Positions 10,739-22,300 of a stretch of DNA of 64,000 nucleotides are shown here, piece after piece; within the stretch, counting starts at the first letter, position 1, and each line of letters starts with the position of its first letter. The stretch lies in NCBI GenBank assembly GCA_024036415.1, contig JAMWET010006807.1, positions 1 to 64,000 on the forward strand. Direction: 5' to 3'. A program made the translations under genes and the position numbers. Under the pieces are notes generated by a model. It was not told the DNA's origin and ran no database searches. It saw only the letters and a list, made by a program, of their open reading frames with translations. This DNA comes from Prochilodus magdalenae. Lineage: Eukaryota > Chordata > Actinopteri > Characiformes > Prochilodontidae.

Positions 10739-13700
10739 ACACAGGAATAAACAAAGCCTAAATTCTGAATGATATAATGTGTTATTAAGTTGTTATGAGG
10801 CATAAAAAAATAACTCAGGTTTTAAATGTTTTCTAACAACTCAGTAACCACATGCCTACCATTAGCTGGCTTGGTAGTAGCTGGCTAGTTCCCACGGCTT
10901 ACTTGTCTGGGGCAGTTAAGCCTCAGGATAATGCCTGAGATATGTTTGTAAAAGTTAATGACAGTCTGTAAATTATAACTCAAGTTTTTATGATAAAGGT
11001 TTCACTCACAGTCTTTCCAGGTAGGAATTATGCAGTCACAGGACGTATGAAACTCCAGTGGGCCAAAGGACGCTCTTCATATATTTCAGATAAGCTTTGC
11101 TGAAAGAGAAAGATTGCTGGAGTGAGCAAGGTTTAATCTTACCATTGTACAGGGTCATTAGACCATAAGGGAGAGTTTAGAGCTGTAAACACAAACTATG
11201 AACAGTTTAGGCAGCTTTGATTTGTCCAGGACACTGCTAGGGTTTCATGAGAGTCGAAAGGGGGATTAGTTGTACAATAAGCCTAAACAGGATCCTTCCT
11301 GACTAAAAGGTGGGGCACTGCTCTGTGCAACACAAAATCCTGAGAACAGTGCAACTTAACACAGCTGAGTTAATTCAGTCACTTCTTATAAAACTGAACA
11401 TGCATTATATGGTAACCAGTTCTACCCAGTGTTTCATTGGACAGACTTACATATCACCTCGGCTCCAGCTTTAGCAAAAAAGGAACATCTCAATGTGTAA
11501 TGGCATGCATCACAGACACCGCTTTATATGAGCTGTAGCCAATACATGTTCAATAAATGGTAGAGTGGCGAATGTTAAAGGAAAGTCAGTCCACTCCTCC
11601 AATCACAGTTCAAAGAGAATCAAGACCCATGTGTACTGTCTCTTATGCTGTCCTGCACGAGCAGGTGTTCAAAGAGGAGAGCTGTGGCAAAGACAACACA
11701 CAATTTTAAAATATTCATAATTTAATGAGTTTAGATGTAGAACATCCATGGCATCTATATAACATTTAAATAATTAACTGTGTAGAGTAGGAGCCATAAG
11801 CAATCTTTACAGGTCGTGTTACATGTCCAAATGTAACATACTGCCATCCAAGGTTTCTACTATAATCCAGAGTAATAGTGTGTTTGGTCAGGAACTGATG
11901 TCTGATTTTCTCCTCGCAAGTTACTGGATGGTACACCTTTGCTCCAGAGAACACAGTTCCACTGCTCCATAGCCCAACCCCTACAGAGGAATGACATGAC
12001 CTTCGCTGGTCAATAATCATCTTTCTCCATGTTATTTTTCATAGCTTTTTATATGTGATACATATAAATACAGCATTTTTACATGTGAACATTTTACAGG
12101 ATTCATTTGTTTTCCTTACATCATGATCCACTCATTCCCTTTAACATAAATTCATAACACAACATGCTGAAATAGATTTCCTTATGTAACATTATTCACA
12201 TTATGTCACATGTTTTTTTTTGCATGTGTTTTATTTTAAATTCATTTCACACATGATCACATCTGAAATGCATGTGAATGTATACCCTTTTGGTGAATGC
12301 TTGGCGTATGTCTAGTGCCTTAGGCTTTGTGAAGCTGCTCCAGAGCATCCCATTCTATTGGCAATGCTTTGTATGAAGGTTGTATAAGCTGTATGCTCGT
12401 ATCAGGAATGGATTCGCCACAGTTAAGCTGAATTCACTAATTACAAACAATGGATACTTCTGGATATACAGTGCATATTTAGTTTACTACAGTTTTACAC
12501 TTTCTGTTCTCTCTAAGCATTCAAAGAAAAGGATAGATGCACATTTACTTATGTTTAGCTTTATGGAGTATAACGGGAAATGCTATATGATATGTAAATT
12601 AAAATAACTTAAATTTAACTTAAAAATATTTAACTTAAAAATAACTGAAATTGGGAAAAAGCTTTTTTAGATTTTGACAATGGCCGCTATAAATGCTGAT
12701 ATATTGTGTACATAGGATCATTGTCTTCCAATACAAGATCTTATCTACAAAAGGGAAGCAACAGTCAAATTACTCACGTTTGAGTTTCTTTTGAAACACT
12801 AATCTACAACAAAGAAATCTCATCAAGAAAAACGTTAGCACAGAAGTAATGAGCACAGCCCCCAGCAGGGTGAGCATAACATCCACAGAGTGGTAGGCAA
12901 TCCAGGACATCCTGAAAGACTGTGTGCGCAAGTGAGGAGCACCTCCATGCCTCATAACATACTCAATCCAGAAGACTGCACGATCTAGAGGTTTCATGGG
13001 CTGGTCTCGATGGAGTCTAGACAGTCTCTGCATGTTCTCTCTGTAGGATGGATTATACAGCACCTCCTTCAAAGCCTCCAAAAACACAGTTGTGTCCAAA
13101 GTGGCAATGTCCACAAGCTTTGCAGTTCCCTTTTTCCACATCCTGGAGAGGTTATCTGGCTGGTCAAAAGCTAAAGGTAGGCCTAGAAGGGGCACCCCAT
13201 GGTAAATAGCCTCCTGAACACCATTGGTTCCTCCATGGGCCACAAACACCTTAGTCTTGGGATGTCCAAGGAGGTCATTCTGTGGCATCCAGTCCACAAG
13301 CAACGTGTTGTTTCCAAGGGTAGTAGGCCGAGGTCCAGTGTGTCTCCAAATAACTTTTTGAGGCAGTTGAGCAAAAGCTGCTGCTATGTCTTCAGCCACA
13401 TCACTCAACAGCTGTCCAAAAATGGTTCCTAAAGACATGACAATGATGCCGTGTTCCCCCGAGCTCTGGACAAATTGCTCTAGGTGATCAGGAAGTGGTT
13501 TAGAGGGTTTGCATTGGAAGCCACCCATGTAGACCACGTTTGGCATTGTGGGTCGTGGAAACTCAAAAGTGAAGTCATTTCTCATGAGCCAGATGTCTGC
13601 ATCCTGAAAGAGTGTAGAGTAATGAACATCAGGCCCGAAGTACTTCTGGCAGAATGCCTTGTAAGGTGGGCCGTAGTATTTTGACAAATGATAGCGAGCT

Positions 13701-14390
13701 GCAAGATAAATCAGCACGTTCTTCACTCTCTGAATAAAAGTCATCTTGTCTGTTAGCTCTGCTCCAGGAACAGGAACATAGGACAGAGGGGAGGGGGCAA
13801 TGTCGAAGTGGCCCTCTCCATGCACAGTCCATCGGACATTAAAAACAAGAGGAAGGCCAAGTCGGTGTGCTAGTAACACACCACCTCCAAAAGCAGGGTC
13901 AGTCAAAACCAGATCATACTTGGCATCCTGGAAAGAATTCATCAGGGCCTCATTTTCAAACATCATACCAGTCACATTGCAAATTTCTATATGATACTCG
14001 GACATCTTCATCAGTTCTTCTTCAAAAAGCACAAGCTGGTTCCAAAAGTGTTTTCCTTCTCTTTGAATTTCCAACATACGAGCTGCAAAGGTGGTGTAGA
14101 AATCGTCATTCGGTTTGCCCATTTCGAAAGTGATGGAAGTGTAGTAGGGGGACTCCTCTTTGATATGCCAGCTATTCGACCCTCTGATTACAGTTATATT
14201 GTGGCCTTTTGAGTGGAGCTCTACAATAAGAACCTCCATGTTAATCCAATGGCTTCCATCAAATGGAACTACCAAAATGTTACCAGAGTAGACCCCATAT
14301 GAGAGGGATAAGAGACATAACAGGGTGAGTCCTGAATGATGCATCTTCTTCAACCTTTAGTGAAACAGATTAAAAGAAAACCTATTATGG
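10739..14390. repeat. Tandem segmental duplication, copy B
   Basis: This is the partner of 5258-8790, in the same orientation. Most non-coding sequence downstream of the gene matches at roughly 95% or better by eye. Near 11940-12060 it keeps sequence that copy A has lost or replaced. Identity falls away upstream of the gene just past 14390. Confidence 0.85.
12770..14344 (-). CDS. ugt5: UDP-glucuronosyltransferase, UGT5-like (copy B)
   Basis: A complete intronless gene of 524 residues with the same layout as copy A: signal peptide, catalytic His in DGSHW (His32), Asp in LTDPA (Asp149), UGT signature with FVAHGGTNGVQEAIYHGVPL, membrane helix near 487-510 and a dibasic tail KKLKRE. Differences from copy A are confined to the first half, which builds the acceptor pocket. 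Examples are PFDG for PVDG, YTT for FTT, NQLVLFEEELMKMSEY for NQFVLLEEVLIKIAEY and LAARYHL for LLTLYQQ. From about residue 247 on, the two proteins are identical. This pattern suggests different substrates with a shared donor domain. The ATG at 14344 is preferred over the in-frame TTG 9 bp upstream. A probable 5' UTR acceptor (ctaaag/gttgaag) precedes it. Confidence 0.95.
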   Translation of the reverse strand: MHHSGLTLLCLLSLSYGVYSGNILVVPFDGSHWINMEVLIVELHSKGHNITVIRGSNSWHIKEESPYYTSITFEMGKPNDDFYTTFAARMLEIQREGKHFWNQLVLFEEELMKMSEYHIEICNVTGMMFENEALMNSFQDAKYDLVLTDPAFGGGVLLAHRLGLPLVFNVRWTVHGEGHFDIAPSPLSYVPVPGAELTDKMTFIQRVKNVLIYLAARYHLSKYYGPPYKAFCQKYFGPDVHYSTLFQDADIWLMRNDFTFEFPRPTMPNVVYMGGFQCKPSKPLPDHLEQFVQSSGEHGIIVMSLGTIFGQLLSDVAEDIAAAFAQLPQKVIWRHTGPRPTTLGNNTLLVDWMPQNDLLGHPKTKVFVAHGGTNGVQEAIYHGVPLLGLPLAFDQPDNLSRMWKKGTAKLVDIATLDTTVFLEALKEVLYNPSYRENMQRLSRLHRDQPMKPLDRAVFWIEYVMRHGGAPHLRTQSFRMSWIAYHSVDVMLTLLGAVLITSVLTFFLMRFLCCRLVFQKKLKRE

Positions 14391-15417
14391 ATATGAAATA
14401 AGGAGCAAAATATTTAACATAATAAAGCATATATTCTCTAATTATAAAAAGTAGTTAAATTATTAACTAAATATACCAGAAATATATAAAATCTCCTGGA
14501 TGAAACTATGCCATTGTGCTGGCAGGATTTTAAGACCAATTTCAAGTCGTGTTCTACTCATTTCACAGGGCATGAACAGAATAGACAAAAAATATTCTTT
14601 ATTGCTCATAGTTCTGATCTTTAATTTATATAATTATACACCACATAAAAACAGTGGGATGAGCTTAGGGGAAGTGTGGATTCGAGGAGGTTTGTAATAT
14701 TTGTATAGGCGACGGCACTATTTCTGCTTAATTTACAAGATGAATGTGAGAATTCCTGTAGTACTTATAAAATCTGTTATAACCTCAGAGGACATGTATC
14801 GTGTGATTATGATGGGATAAACTTGATCAAAACGAATGTTTTATTGAGATGTTATATTTTATCTATGCTTCCCATTATGAGAATGGAATAAATTATATAT
14901 ATATACATATATATACGTATATATATAGATCCTAATGTGTTTTGTTTATGCATGACAGGTTTCCCAAAATTATATTTCAACAAAATCGCCTTGCTCACAG
15001 TATAACAATACATCGTAATACACTGAATCGTAACCCCTGTATTATGACCTGTTTCATATCACTAGGTTCTCAGCAATATATAGGACATGAAATATAAGTT
15101 AAAATAACAGCTATGCTTTCACTGAAACCTGTGAGTAAAAAATCAACATTCACAGAAATTAATACACTGATAAGGAGTAGTTTTACAAAGGTTGTTTATT
15201 TCTAAGTAGGACTGTACATCAGTAACATAACATAAAGGTTCAATTCAGCACGTTTTAATGTTTGCTCTGCTAACTAATCCACCAATTAACAAGCCGTTCC
15301 TCCAGATCCAGGGTTGGGTTAGGGTTAGGTTTAAGCCATGCTATGTAGCATTAAACACTAATAAAAAAAAATGAAAATATGAACAGTACCTCTCACAGTT
15401 AACTATACAGTGTTACT
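14391..15417. other. Spacer between UGT copies B and C
   Basis: No gene seen. It contains short TA-rich runs near 14895-14930, and a possible minus-strand polyadenylation motif (AATAAA read from tttatt near 15198) for the third UGT gene. Confidence 0.4.
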
Positions 15418-16998
15418 TCAGTCATGTTTGATTTTTTTTTTAGAAATCACATTACGCCAAAGATAGCTGCTCACATAAACGGTACTGAACACAGTAATGA
15501 GCACAGCCCCCAGCAGGGTGAGCATAACGTCCACAGAGTGGTAGGCAATCCAGGACATCCTGAAAGACTGTGTGCGCAAGTGAGGAGCACCTCCATGCCT
15601 CATAACATACTCAATCCAGAAGACTGCACGATCTAGAGGTTTCATGGGCTGGTCTCGATGGAGTCTAGACAGTCTCTGCATGTTCTCTCTGTAGGATGGA
15701 TTATACAGCACCTCCTTCAAAGCCTCCAAAAACACAGTTCTGTCCAAAGTGGCAATGTCCACAAGCTTTGCAGTTCCCTTTTTCCACATCCTGGAGAGGT
15801 TATCTGGCTGATCAAAGATCAAAGGTAGGCCTAGAAGGGGCACCCCATGATAAATAGCCTCCTGAACACCATTGGTCCCTCCATGGGCTACAAACACCTT
15901 AGTCTTGGGATGTCCAAGGAGGTCGTTCTGTGGCATCCAGTCCACAAGCAACGTGTTGTTTCCAAGAGTAGCAGGCCGAGGTCCAGTGTACCTCCAAATA
16001 ACTTTTTGAGGCAGTTGAGCAAAAGCTGCTGCTATCTCATCGGTGATATCTTGTGGAAGCTGGCTAATGATAGTCCCTAAAGACATGACGATAACACCGT
16101 GCTCACCTGAACTTAGAACAAATTGCTCTAGGTGATCAGGAAGTGGTTTTGAGGGTTTGCATTGGAAGCCACCCATGTAGACCACGTTTGGCATTGTGGG
16201 TCGTGGAAACTCAAAAGTGAAGTCATTTCTCATGAGCCAGATGTCTGCATCCTGAATGAGTGAGAAGTAATCAACATCAGGCCCGAAGTACCTCTGGCAG
16301 AAGGCTTTGTAGTGAGGATCCGTGATCACTGCTATCTGGAACAGGGTGAATGTGTAACACAAAACATTCTTGACTCTTTGAAAGAATGTCATTTTATCTG
16401 TCAGTTCTGCCCCAGGGATAGGCACGTAAGAGAGAGGAGAGGGTGCTATTGCAAAGTGGCCTTCTCCATGAACTGTCCATCGAACATTGAAAATCAGAGG
16501 GATTTTAAAGTGGTATGCTAAAATTGCACCACCTCCAACAGCAGGATCTGCTAGGACTACATCATACTTGGCATCCTGGATCGATTTCATCATGGCTTCA
16601 TCCTCAAATATTTTTGTCATTATCTTTATCATATCTTCATGCAGGTCACTGAATTTGTAGATGATTTCAAACTCCAGCAGAAACTGGGTCCAAAAAGAGC
16701 TGCCCTCTCTCCGGATCTCCAACATCCGGGAGACAAACGAACTAAAGAATTTCTCATCAAACCCACCATCATTTGGAATGGTGATGGAAGTGTAGTGGGG
16801 AGATTCCTCCTTAATGTACCAGCTGTTTGAAGCTCGTATCACAGTCAGGTCATGACCTCTTGAGTGGAGTTTCTCAATGATAACTTTCATATTTACCCAG
16901 TGGCTTCCATCCAGTGGAAACACCAATACCTTTCCCCCATAAACTCCTGACAGTGCAAATAAGAGTATCCATAATGCGACAGGTACTGAATGACACAT
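15418..16998 (-). CDS. ugt5: UDP-glucuronosyltransferase, UGT5-like (copy C, divergent)
   Basis: A complete intronless gene of 526 residues. It has signal peptide MCHSVPVALWILLFALSGVY, catalytic His33 in DGSHW, Asp151 in LADPA, the full UGT signature and a C-terminal membrane helix. The N-terminal half (to about residue 235) is clearly diverged from copies A and B. Two internal blocks, roughly residues 232-292 and 322-502, are almost identical to A and B even at the DNA level. Between them (LSSGEHGVIVMSLGTIISQL onward) and at the extreme C terminus (after LLGAVLIT, ending KKKIKHD) it diverges again. This mosaic indicates gene conversion. The start is the ATG at 16998, 14 bp downstream of a probable acceptor (ttctttaaag/gg), so a non-coding first exon is likely, as in its neighbours. 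Confidence 0.95.
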   Translation of the reverse strand: MCHSVPVALWILLFALSGVYGGKVLVFPLDGSHWVNMKVIIEKLHSRGHDLTVIRASNSWYIKEESPHYTSITIPNDGGFDEKFFSSFVSRMLEIRREGSSFWTQFLLEFEIIYKFSDLHEDMIKIMTKIFEDEAMMKSIQDAKYDVVLADPAVGGGAILAYHFKIPLIFNVRWTVHGEGHFAIAPSPLSYVPIPGAELTDKMTFFQRVKNVLCYTFTLFQIAVITDPHYKAFCQRYFGPDVDYFSLIQDADIWLMRNDFTFEFPRPTMPNVVYMGGFQCKPSKPLPDHLEQFVLSSGEHGVIVMSLGTIISQLPQDITDEIAAAFAQLPQKVIWRYTGPRPATLGNNTLLVDWMPQNDLLGHPKTKVFVAHGGTNGVQEAIYHGVPLLGLPLIFDQPDNLSRMWKKGTAKLVDIATLDRTVFLEALKEVLYNPSYRENMQRLSRLHRDQPMKPLDRAVFWIEYVMRHGGAPHLRTQSFRMSWIAYHSVDVMLTLLGAVLITVFSTVYVSSYLWRNVISKKKIKHD

Positions 16999-17524
16999 CT
17001 TCTTTCACAGCCCTTTAAAGAAAAAAATAGCATTGGTATGTTTAATAAATTGCAATTTGGGGAAATATTTTAGAATTTGTGAAATAATTATCCTTGCCAA
17101 AACAATGTGGATTTACCCTGACCTACTGTCATGCACTATTAAGATTTGACTAAATGATCAGGTAGGCCAGCTGCAAAACCTGTTTGAACATGCATGGTCG
17201 AATTCTATGTTATTAATTTTTGGAGGGAAAATGAGTTAACACATCCCCTACAGAGGACTGTGAGATATGTGACTTTTTCTGCGAATTTGCTCTTATTTTT
17301 CAATGAGTTTTCTATTTATCTGTAGAGGATGTGTGTTCTAGGAAAACAACAAAATGTCAACCCAGTCCCATTTTATCCATTATGATCCTAAATTTGGCAC
17401 AGAGAAAAATGTAATTGAAGTAAATGAATCAAATAAATTAAATAATGCATTAATGATTTAAGAAAATAAAGTTTGGAACTGAGCAAAGTTTTATGAATAA
17501 ATATGAAGAACATCTTACCTCTCT

Positions 17525-17560
17525 ACACAGGTAATCCTCAAAAGTGTGAGTAATGTGACT
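17525..17560 (-). other. Candidate non-coding 5' exon of UGT copy C
   Basis: On the minus strand the sequence cctgtgtagagag/gtaaga, ending near 17525, gives a good splice donor facing the acceptor at about 17013. It is a plausible 5' UTR exon. The left limit and the transcription start are not defined by sequence alone. Confidence 0.35.
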
Positions 17561-17599
17561 TGCTGGTAAATGTGTATATATGAGATGTCAAAGTAGTGT

Positions 17600-19280
17600 A
17601 AACAATTAATCGGGAACAGATTCTGGCATCAAATCATTCAAAAGGAATGGCAAAAATGTTGTGTACAATAAGTCAATCGGTCCTATTGGGTAAGCGCTTT
17701 ATAAACATGATGCCTAAAATAGTCCGTAACCCACAACTTGATATTGATTGTTGGGCCTCACATTGACATCAGTTTTCATGCAGTGTTTTCAGCCGTTGAC
17801 ATATTTTTTCTCATTTCATTCAGACAAACACTGCTTTATTAGTTGCTATAACCACAATATTTTGATACTTTAGAGTTTCATGGATTTTCATCCAACACAA
17901 CAAAGTTCAAGGTCAAAATGAGCTTGGTCAGAGCCGTTCTGTGAGAATTAAATATGAAATATCCAGAGACTTGCAGGATGGAAATGCACATTAGAAACTG
18001 GTCTAACTTTTTAAAAAAGCGAATAAACATAATTTTCAAAAAAGACACAATATATCATATACCAAATCCATTTCTTTAGATGTGATAGCTTTTGATAAAG
18101 TTACTAATACTTACCTAAGTTAAGCAAATCCCGCTGGCTGCCCACAATTTCAGGCTCAAGTGGAACGAGGACTGAATGTTATCTGCACAAACCTGTGTAA
18201 ATAAGTATATCTGGGTGAAGAGACTTCTGAGTGCATGCCCGGAGTGACATCAGAGGGGTTATTGAACAGAGTTGACTAAATAGCTCTACTGGGCATAATG
18301 TTCAAAGGTCATTTTCCACAGCTTGTATTAGAGGAAAGACCTTTATCCATGTTCTGGCAGAGACATGGGTTAAATTCATACAGTAAGTCATGCTGAAAGG
18401 ACAGCATAAGTCAACATGTGTTTACCTATAGAAGCACATGTTAATATTACATCCTGAATGGCATCGACCACTTCTACCTGATAAGGCTGTTATTAAAAAC
18501 AGCATGTAGGTAATTTAAACAAGTTAACTTATTATTAATTACAGATGTGATACTGGAAGCAGCAATAGAACCAACCTACCTGGCCTCTGGTGTTCTCTTA
18601 GTCAGACTTTGAAAAACAGTGAGATAAAATTACGCCTCAGCACACCCACTCACTTTCAGCCACATTCCAGCTCAGGACTGAAAGGAACTACTGCTCTCAG
18701 GGGTATTTGTTGAGGACTGTTGTGTAACACAAAATATGAATGGAGGGAAGCCAAATCTGGGAATTAAGTTGTTCCACAGCATGTAGAACAATAGCTTTCT
18801 CTGCACAGGGTATCTAATAACATGCCTTCTAATTAGTTTGCAGTTTGGACAGAACTGTTTTTGGAGACACTGAATGAGGTGCAGTATATTTTAGACGTCA
18901 GAACATGCAGAGACTACACCACATGAAATCTACAGCTTTACAGTGCATATACATCCAATTCACTTCAATTGTAATGTTTAAAATGATAATTTCAGGACAA
19001 AACAAGCTATGCAACATCTTCCAGAAGATAAATAAACAGGTTTAGCAAATCATGTAGGTTTGATATAGTAGTTCATTTTAGCATATTAAGTGGAGGTATA
19101 AACATTTTGAAATAGAATTAATACATTTATGCTCTGAATGAAGTGGAAAAAAGACATGATATTTTTATCTAATAAGCAACCATCTTAATGTGTACCGAAC
19201 AGAGAGTGAGAAAGAAAAAGAGGTACAGTGTCAGACAGAAATATACATGTGGGAGACAGTGGGCTTAGATTTACAATAAA
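17600..19280. other. Upstream region of the UGT array
   Basis: Apart from the possible 5' exons, no coding sequence or recognised repeat was seen. Sequence near 19240-19330 already contains degenerate relatives of the adjacent minisatellite unit (agactaagtgc, cctagatact). Confidence 0.4.
18116..18240 (-). other. Second candidate 5' exon or alternative promoter for UGT copy C
   Basis: Reading the minus strand, gggatttgcttaacttag is followed by gtaagtatt, a near-perfect donor at about 18115. The upstream 120 bp is less AT-rich than its surroundings. Alternative non-coding first exons are common in UGT genes of other families, but nothing here proves use. Confidence 0.3.
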
Positions 19281-19309
19281 TGCTGTGCATATACTGTATA
19301 CAACCTAGA

Positions 19310-22300
19310 TACTGGCTAAGTGCCGTATAAAACCTAACAGACTAAGTGCTTATTTAACCTACAAACAGTCTACACACTGTATAAAGCCTACAAACAGTCT
19401 AAACACTGTATAAAGCCTAGATACAGTCTAAACACTGTATAAAGCCTACAAACAGTCTAAACACTGTATAAAGCCTAGATACAGTCTAAACACTGTATAA
19501 AGCCTACAAACAGTCTAAACACTGTATAAGCCTAGATACAGTCTAAACACTGTATAAAGCCTAGATATAGATTAAACACTGTATAGATATAGGCTAAACT
19601 CTGTATAAAGCCTAGATATAGACTAAACACTGTATAAAGCCTAGATATAGACTAAACACTGTATAAAGCCTAGATATAGACTAAACACTGTATAAAGCCT
19701 AGATATAGACTAAACACTGTATAAAGCCTAGATATAGACTAAACACTGTATAAAGCCTAGATACAAACACTGTATAGAACCTAGATATAGGCTAAACACT
19801 GTATAAAGCCTAGATATAGGATAAACACTGTATAAAGCCTAGATATAGACTAAACACTGTATAAAGCCTAGATATAGACTAAACACTGTATAAAGCCTAG
19901 ATATAGGCTAAACACTGTATAAAGCCTAGATATAGGATAAACACTGTATAAAGCCTACAAACAGTCTAAACACTGTATAAAGCCTAGATACAGTCTAAAC
20001 ACTGTATAAAGCCTACAAACAGTCTAAACACTGTATAAAGCCTAGATACAGTCTAAACACTGTATAAAGCCTACAAACAGTCTAAACACTGTATAAAGCC
20101 TAGATACAGTCTAAACACTGTATAAAGCCTACAAACAGTCTAAACACTGTATAAGCCTAGATACAGTCTAAACACTGTATAAAGCCTAGATATAGATTAA
20201 ACACTGTATAGATATAGGCTAAACTCTGTATAAAGCCTAGATATAGACTAAACACTGTATAAAGCCTAGATATAGACTAAACACTGTATAAAGCCTAGAT
20301 ACAGTCTAAACACTGTATAAAGCCTAGATTTAGACTAAACACTGTATAGATATAGGCTAAACTCTGTATAAAGCCTAGATATAGGCTAAACACTGTATAA
20401 AGCCTAGATATAGGCTAAACACTGTATAAAGCCTAGATATAGACTAAATTCTGTATAGAACCTAGATATAGACTAAACACTGTATAGAACCTAGATATAG
20501 ACTAAACACTGTATAAAGCCTAGATATAGACTAAACACTGTATAAAGCCTAGATATAGGCTAAACACTGTATAAAGCCTAGATATAGACTAAACACTGTA
20601 TAAAGCCTAGATATAGGATAAACACTGTATAAAGCCTAGATATAGACTAAACACTGTACAAAGCCTAGATATAGGATAAACACTGTATAAAGCCTAGATA
20701 TAGACTAAACACTGTATAGAACCTAGATATAGACTAAACACTGTACAAAGCCTAGATATAGGATAAACACTGTATAAAGCCTAGATATAGGCTAAACACT
20801 GTATAAAGCCTAGATATAGGCTAAACACTGTATAAAGCCTAGATATAGACTAAACACTGTATAAAGCCTAGATATAGGATAAACACTGTATAAAGCCTAG
20901 ATATAGACTAAACACTGTATAAAGCCTAGATACAAACACTGTATAGAACCTAGATATAGGCTAAACACTGTATAAAGCCTAGATATAGGATAAACACTGT
21001 ATAAAGCCTAGATATAGACTAAACACTGTATAAAGCCTAGATATAGGCTAAACACTGTATAAAGCCTAGATATAGGATAAACACTGTATAAAGCCTAGAT
21101 ATAGGCTAAACACTGTATAAAGCCTAGATATAGACTAAACACTGTATAAAGCCTAGATATAGACTAAACACTGTATAAAGCCTAGATACAAACACTGTAT
21201 AGAACCTAGATATAGGCTAAACACTGTATAAAGCCTAGATATAGGATAAACACTGTATAAAGCTTAGATATAGGCTAAACACTGTATAAAGCCTAGATAT
21301 AAACACTGTATAGAACCTAGATATAGGCTAAACACTGTATAAAGCCTAGATATAGACTAAACACTGTATAAAGCCTAGATATAGATTAAACACTGTATAA
21401 AGCCTAGATATAGACTAAACACTGTATAAAGCCTAGATATAGGCTAAACACTGTATAAAGCCTAGATATAGGCTAAACACTGTATAAAGCCTAGATATAG
21501 GCTAAACACTGTATAAAGCCTAGATATAGACTAAACACTGTATAAAGCCTAGATATAGGCTAAACACTGTATAAAGCCTAGATATAGACTAAACACTGTA
21601 TAGAACCTAGATATAGGCTAAACACTGTATAAAGCCTAGATATAGACTAAACACTGTATAAAGCCTAGATATAGACTAAACACTGTATAAAGCCTAGATA
21701 TAGGCTAAACACTGTATAAAGCCTAGATATAGACTAAACACTGTATAAAGCCTAGATATAGGCTAAACACTGTATAAAGCCTAGATATAGACTAAACACT
21801 GTATAAAGCCTAGATATAGACTAAACACTGTATAAAGCCTAGATATAGGCTAAACACTGTATAAAGCCTAGATATAGACTAAACACTGTATAAAGCCTAG
21901 ATATAGGCTAAACACTGTATAAAGCCTAGATACAGTCTAAACACTGTATAAAGCCTAGATATAGGCTAAACACTGTATAAAGCCTAGATATAAACACTGT
22001 ATAGAACCTAGATATAGATTAAACACTGTATAAAGCCTAGATATAGACTAAACACTGTATAAAGCCTAGATATAGGCTAAACACTGTATAAAGCCTAGAT
22101 ATAGGCTAAACACTGTATAAAGCCTAGATATAGGCTAAACACTGTATAAAGCCTAGATATAGGCTAAACACTGTATAAAGCCTAGATATAGGCTAAACAC
22201 TGTATAAAGCCTAGATATAGACTAAACACTGTATAAAGCCTAGATATAGGCTAAACACTGTATAAAGCCTAGATATAGACTAAACACTGTATAGAACCTA

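Noticed and set aside
13183..14212. Open frames in other frames and on the opposite strand of the UGT genes
   Set aside because: They repeat in all three copies only because the underlying UGT coding sequence is shared. They have no domain or start context of their own.
15312..15334. Interstitial telomere-like TTAGGG repeats
   Set aside because: Only about two and a half imperfect units are present, which is too short to argue for a telomeric origin.
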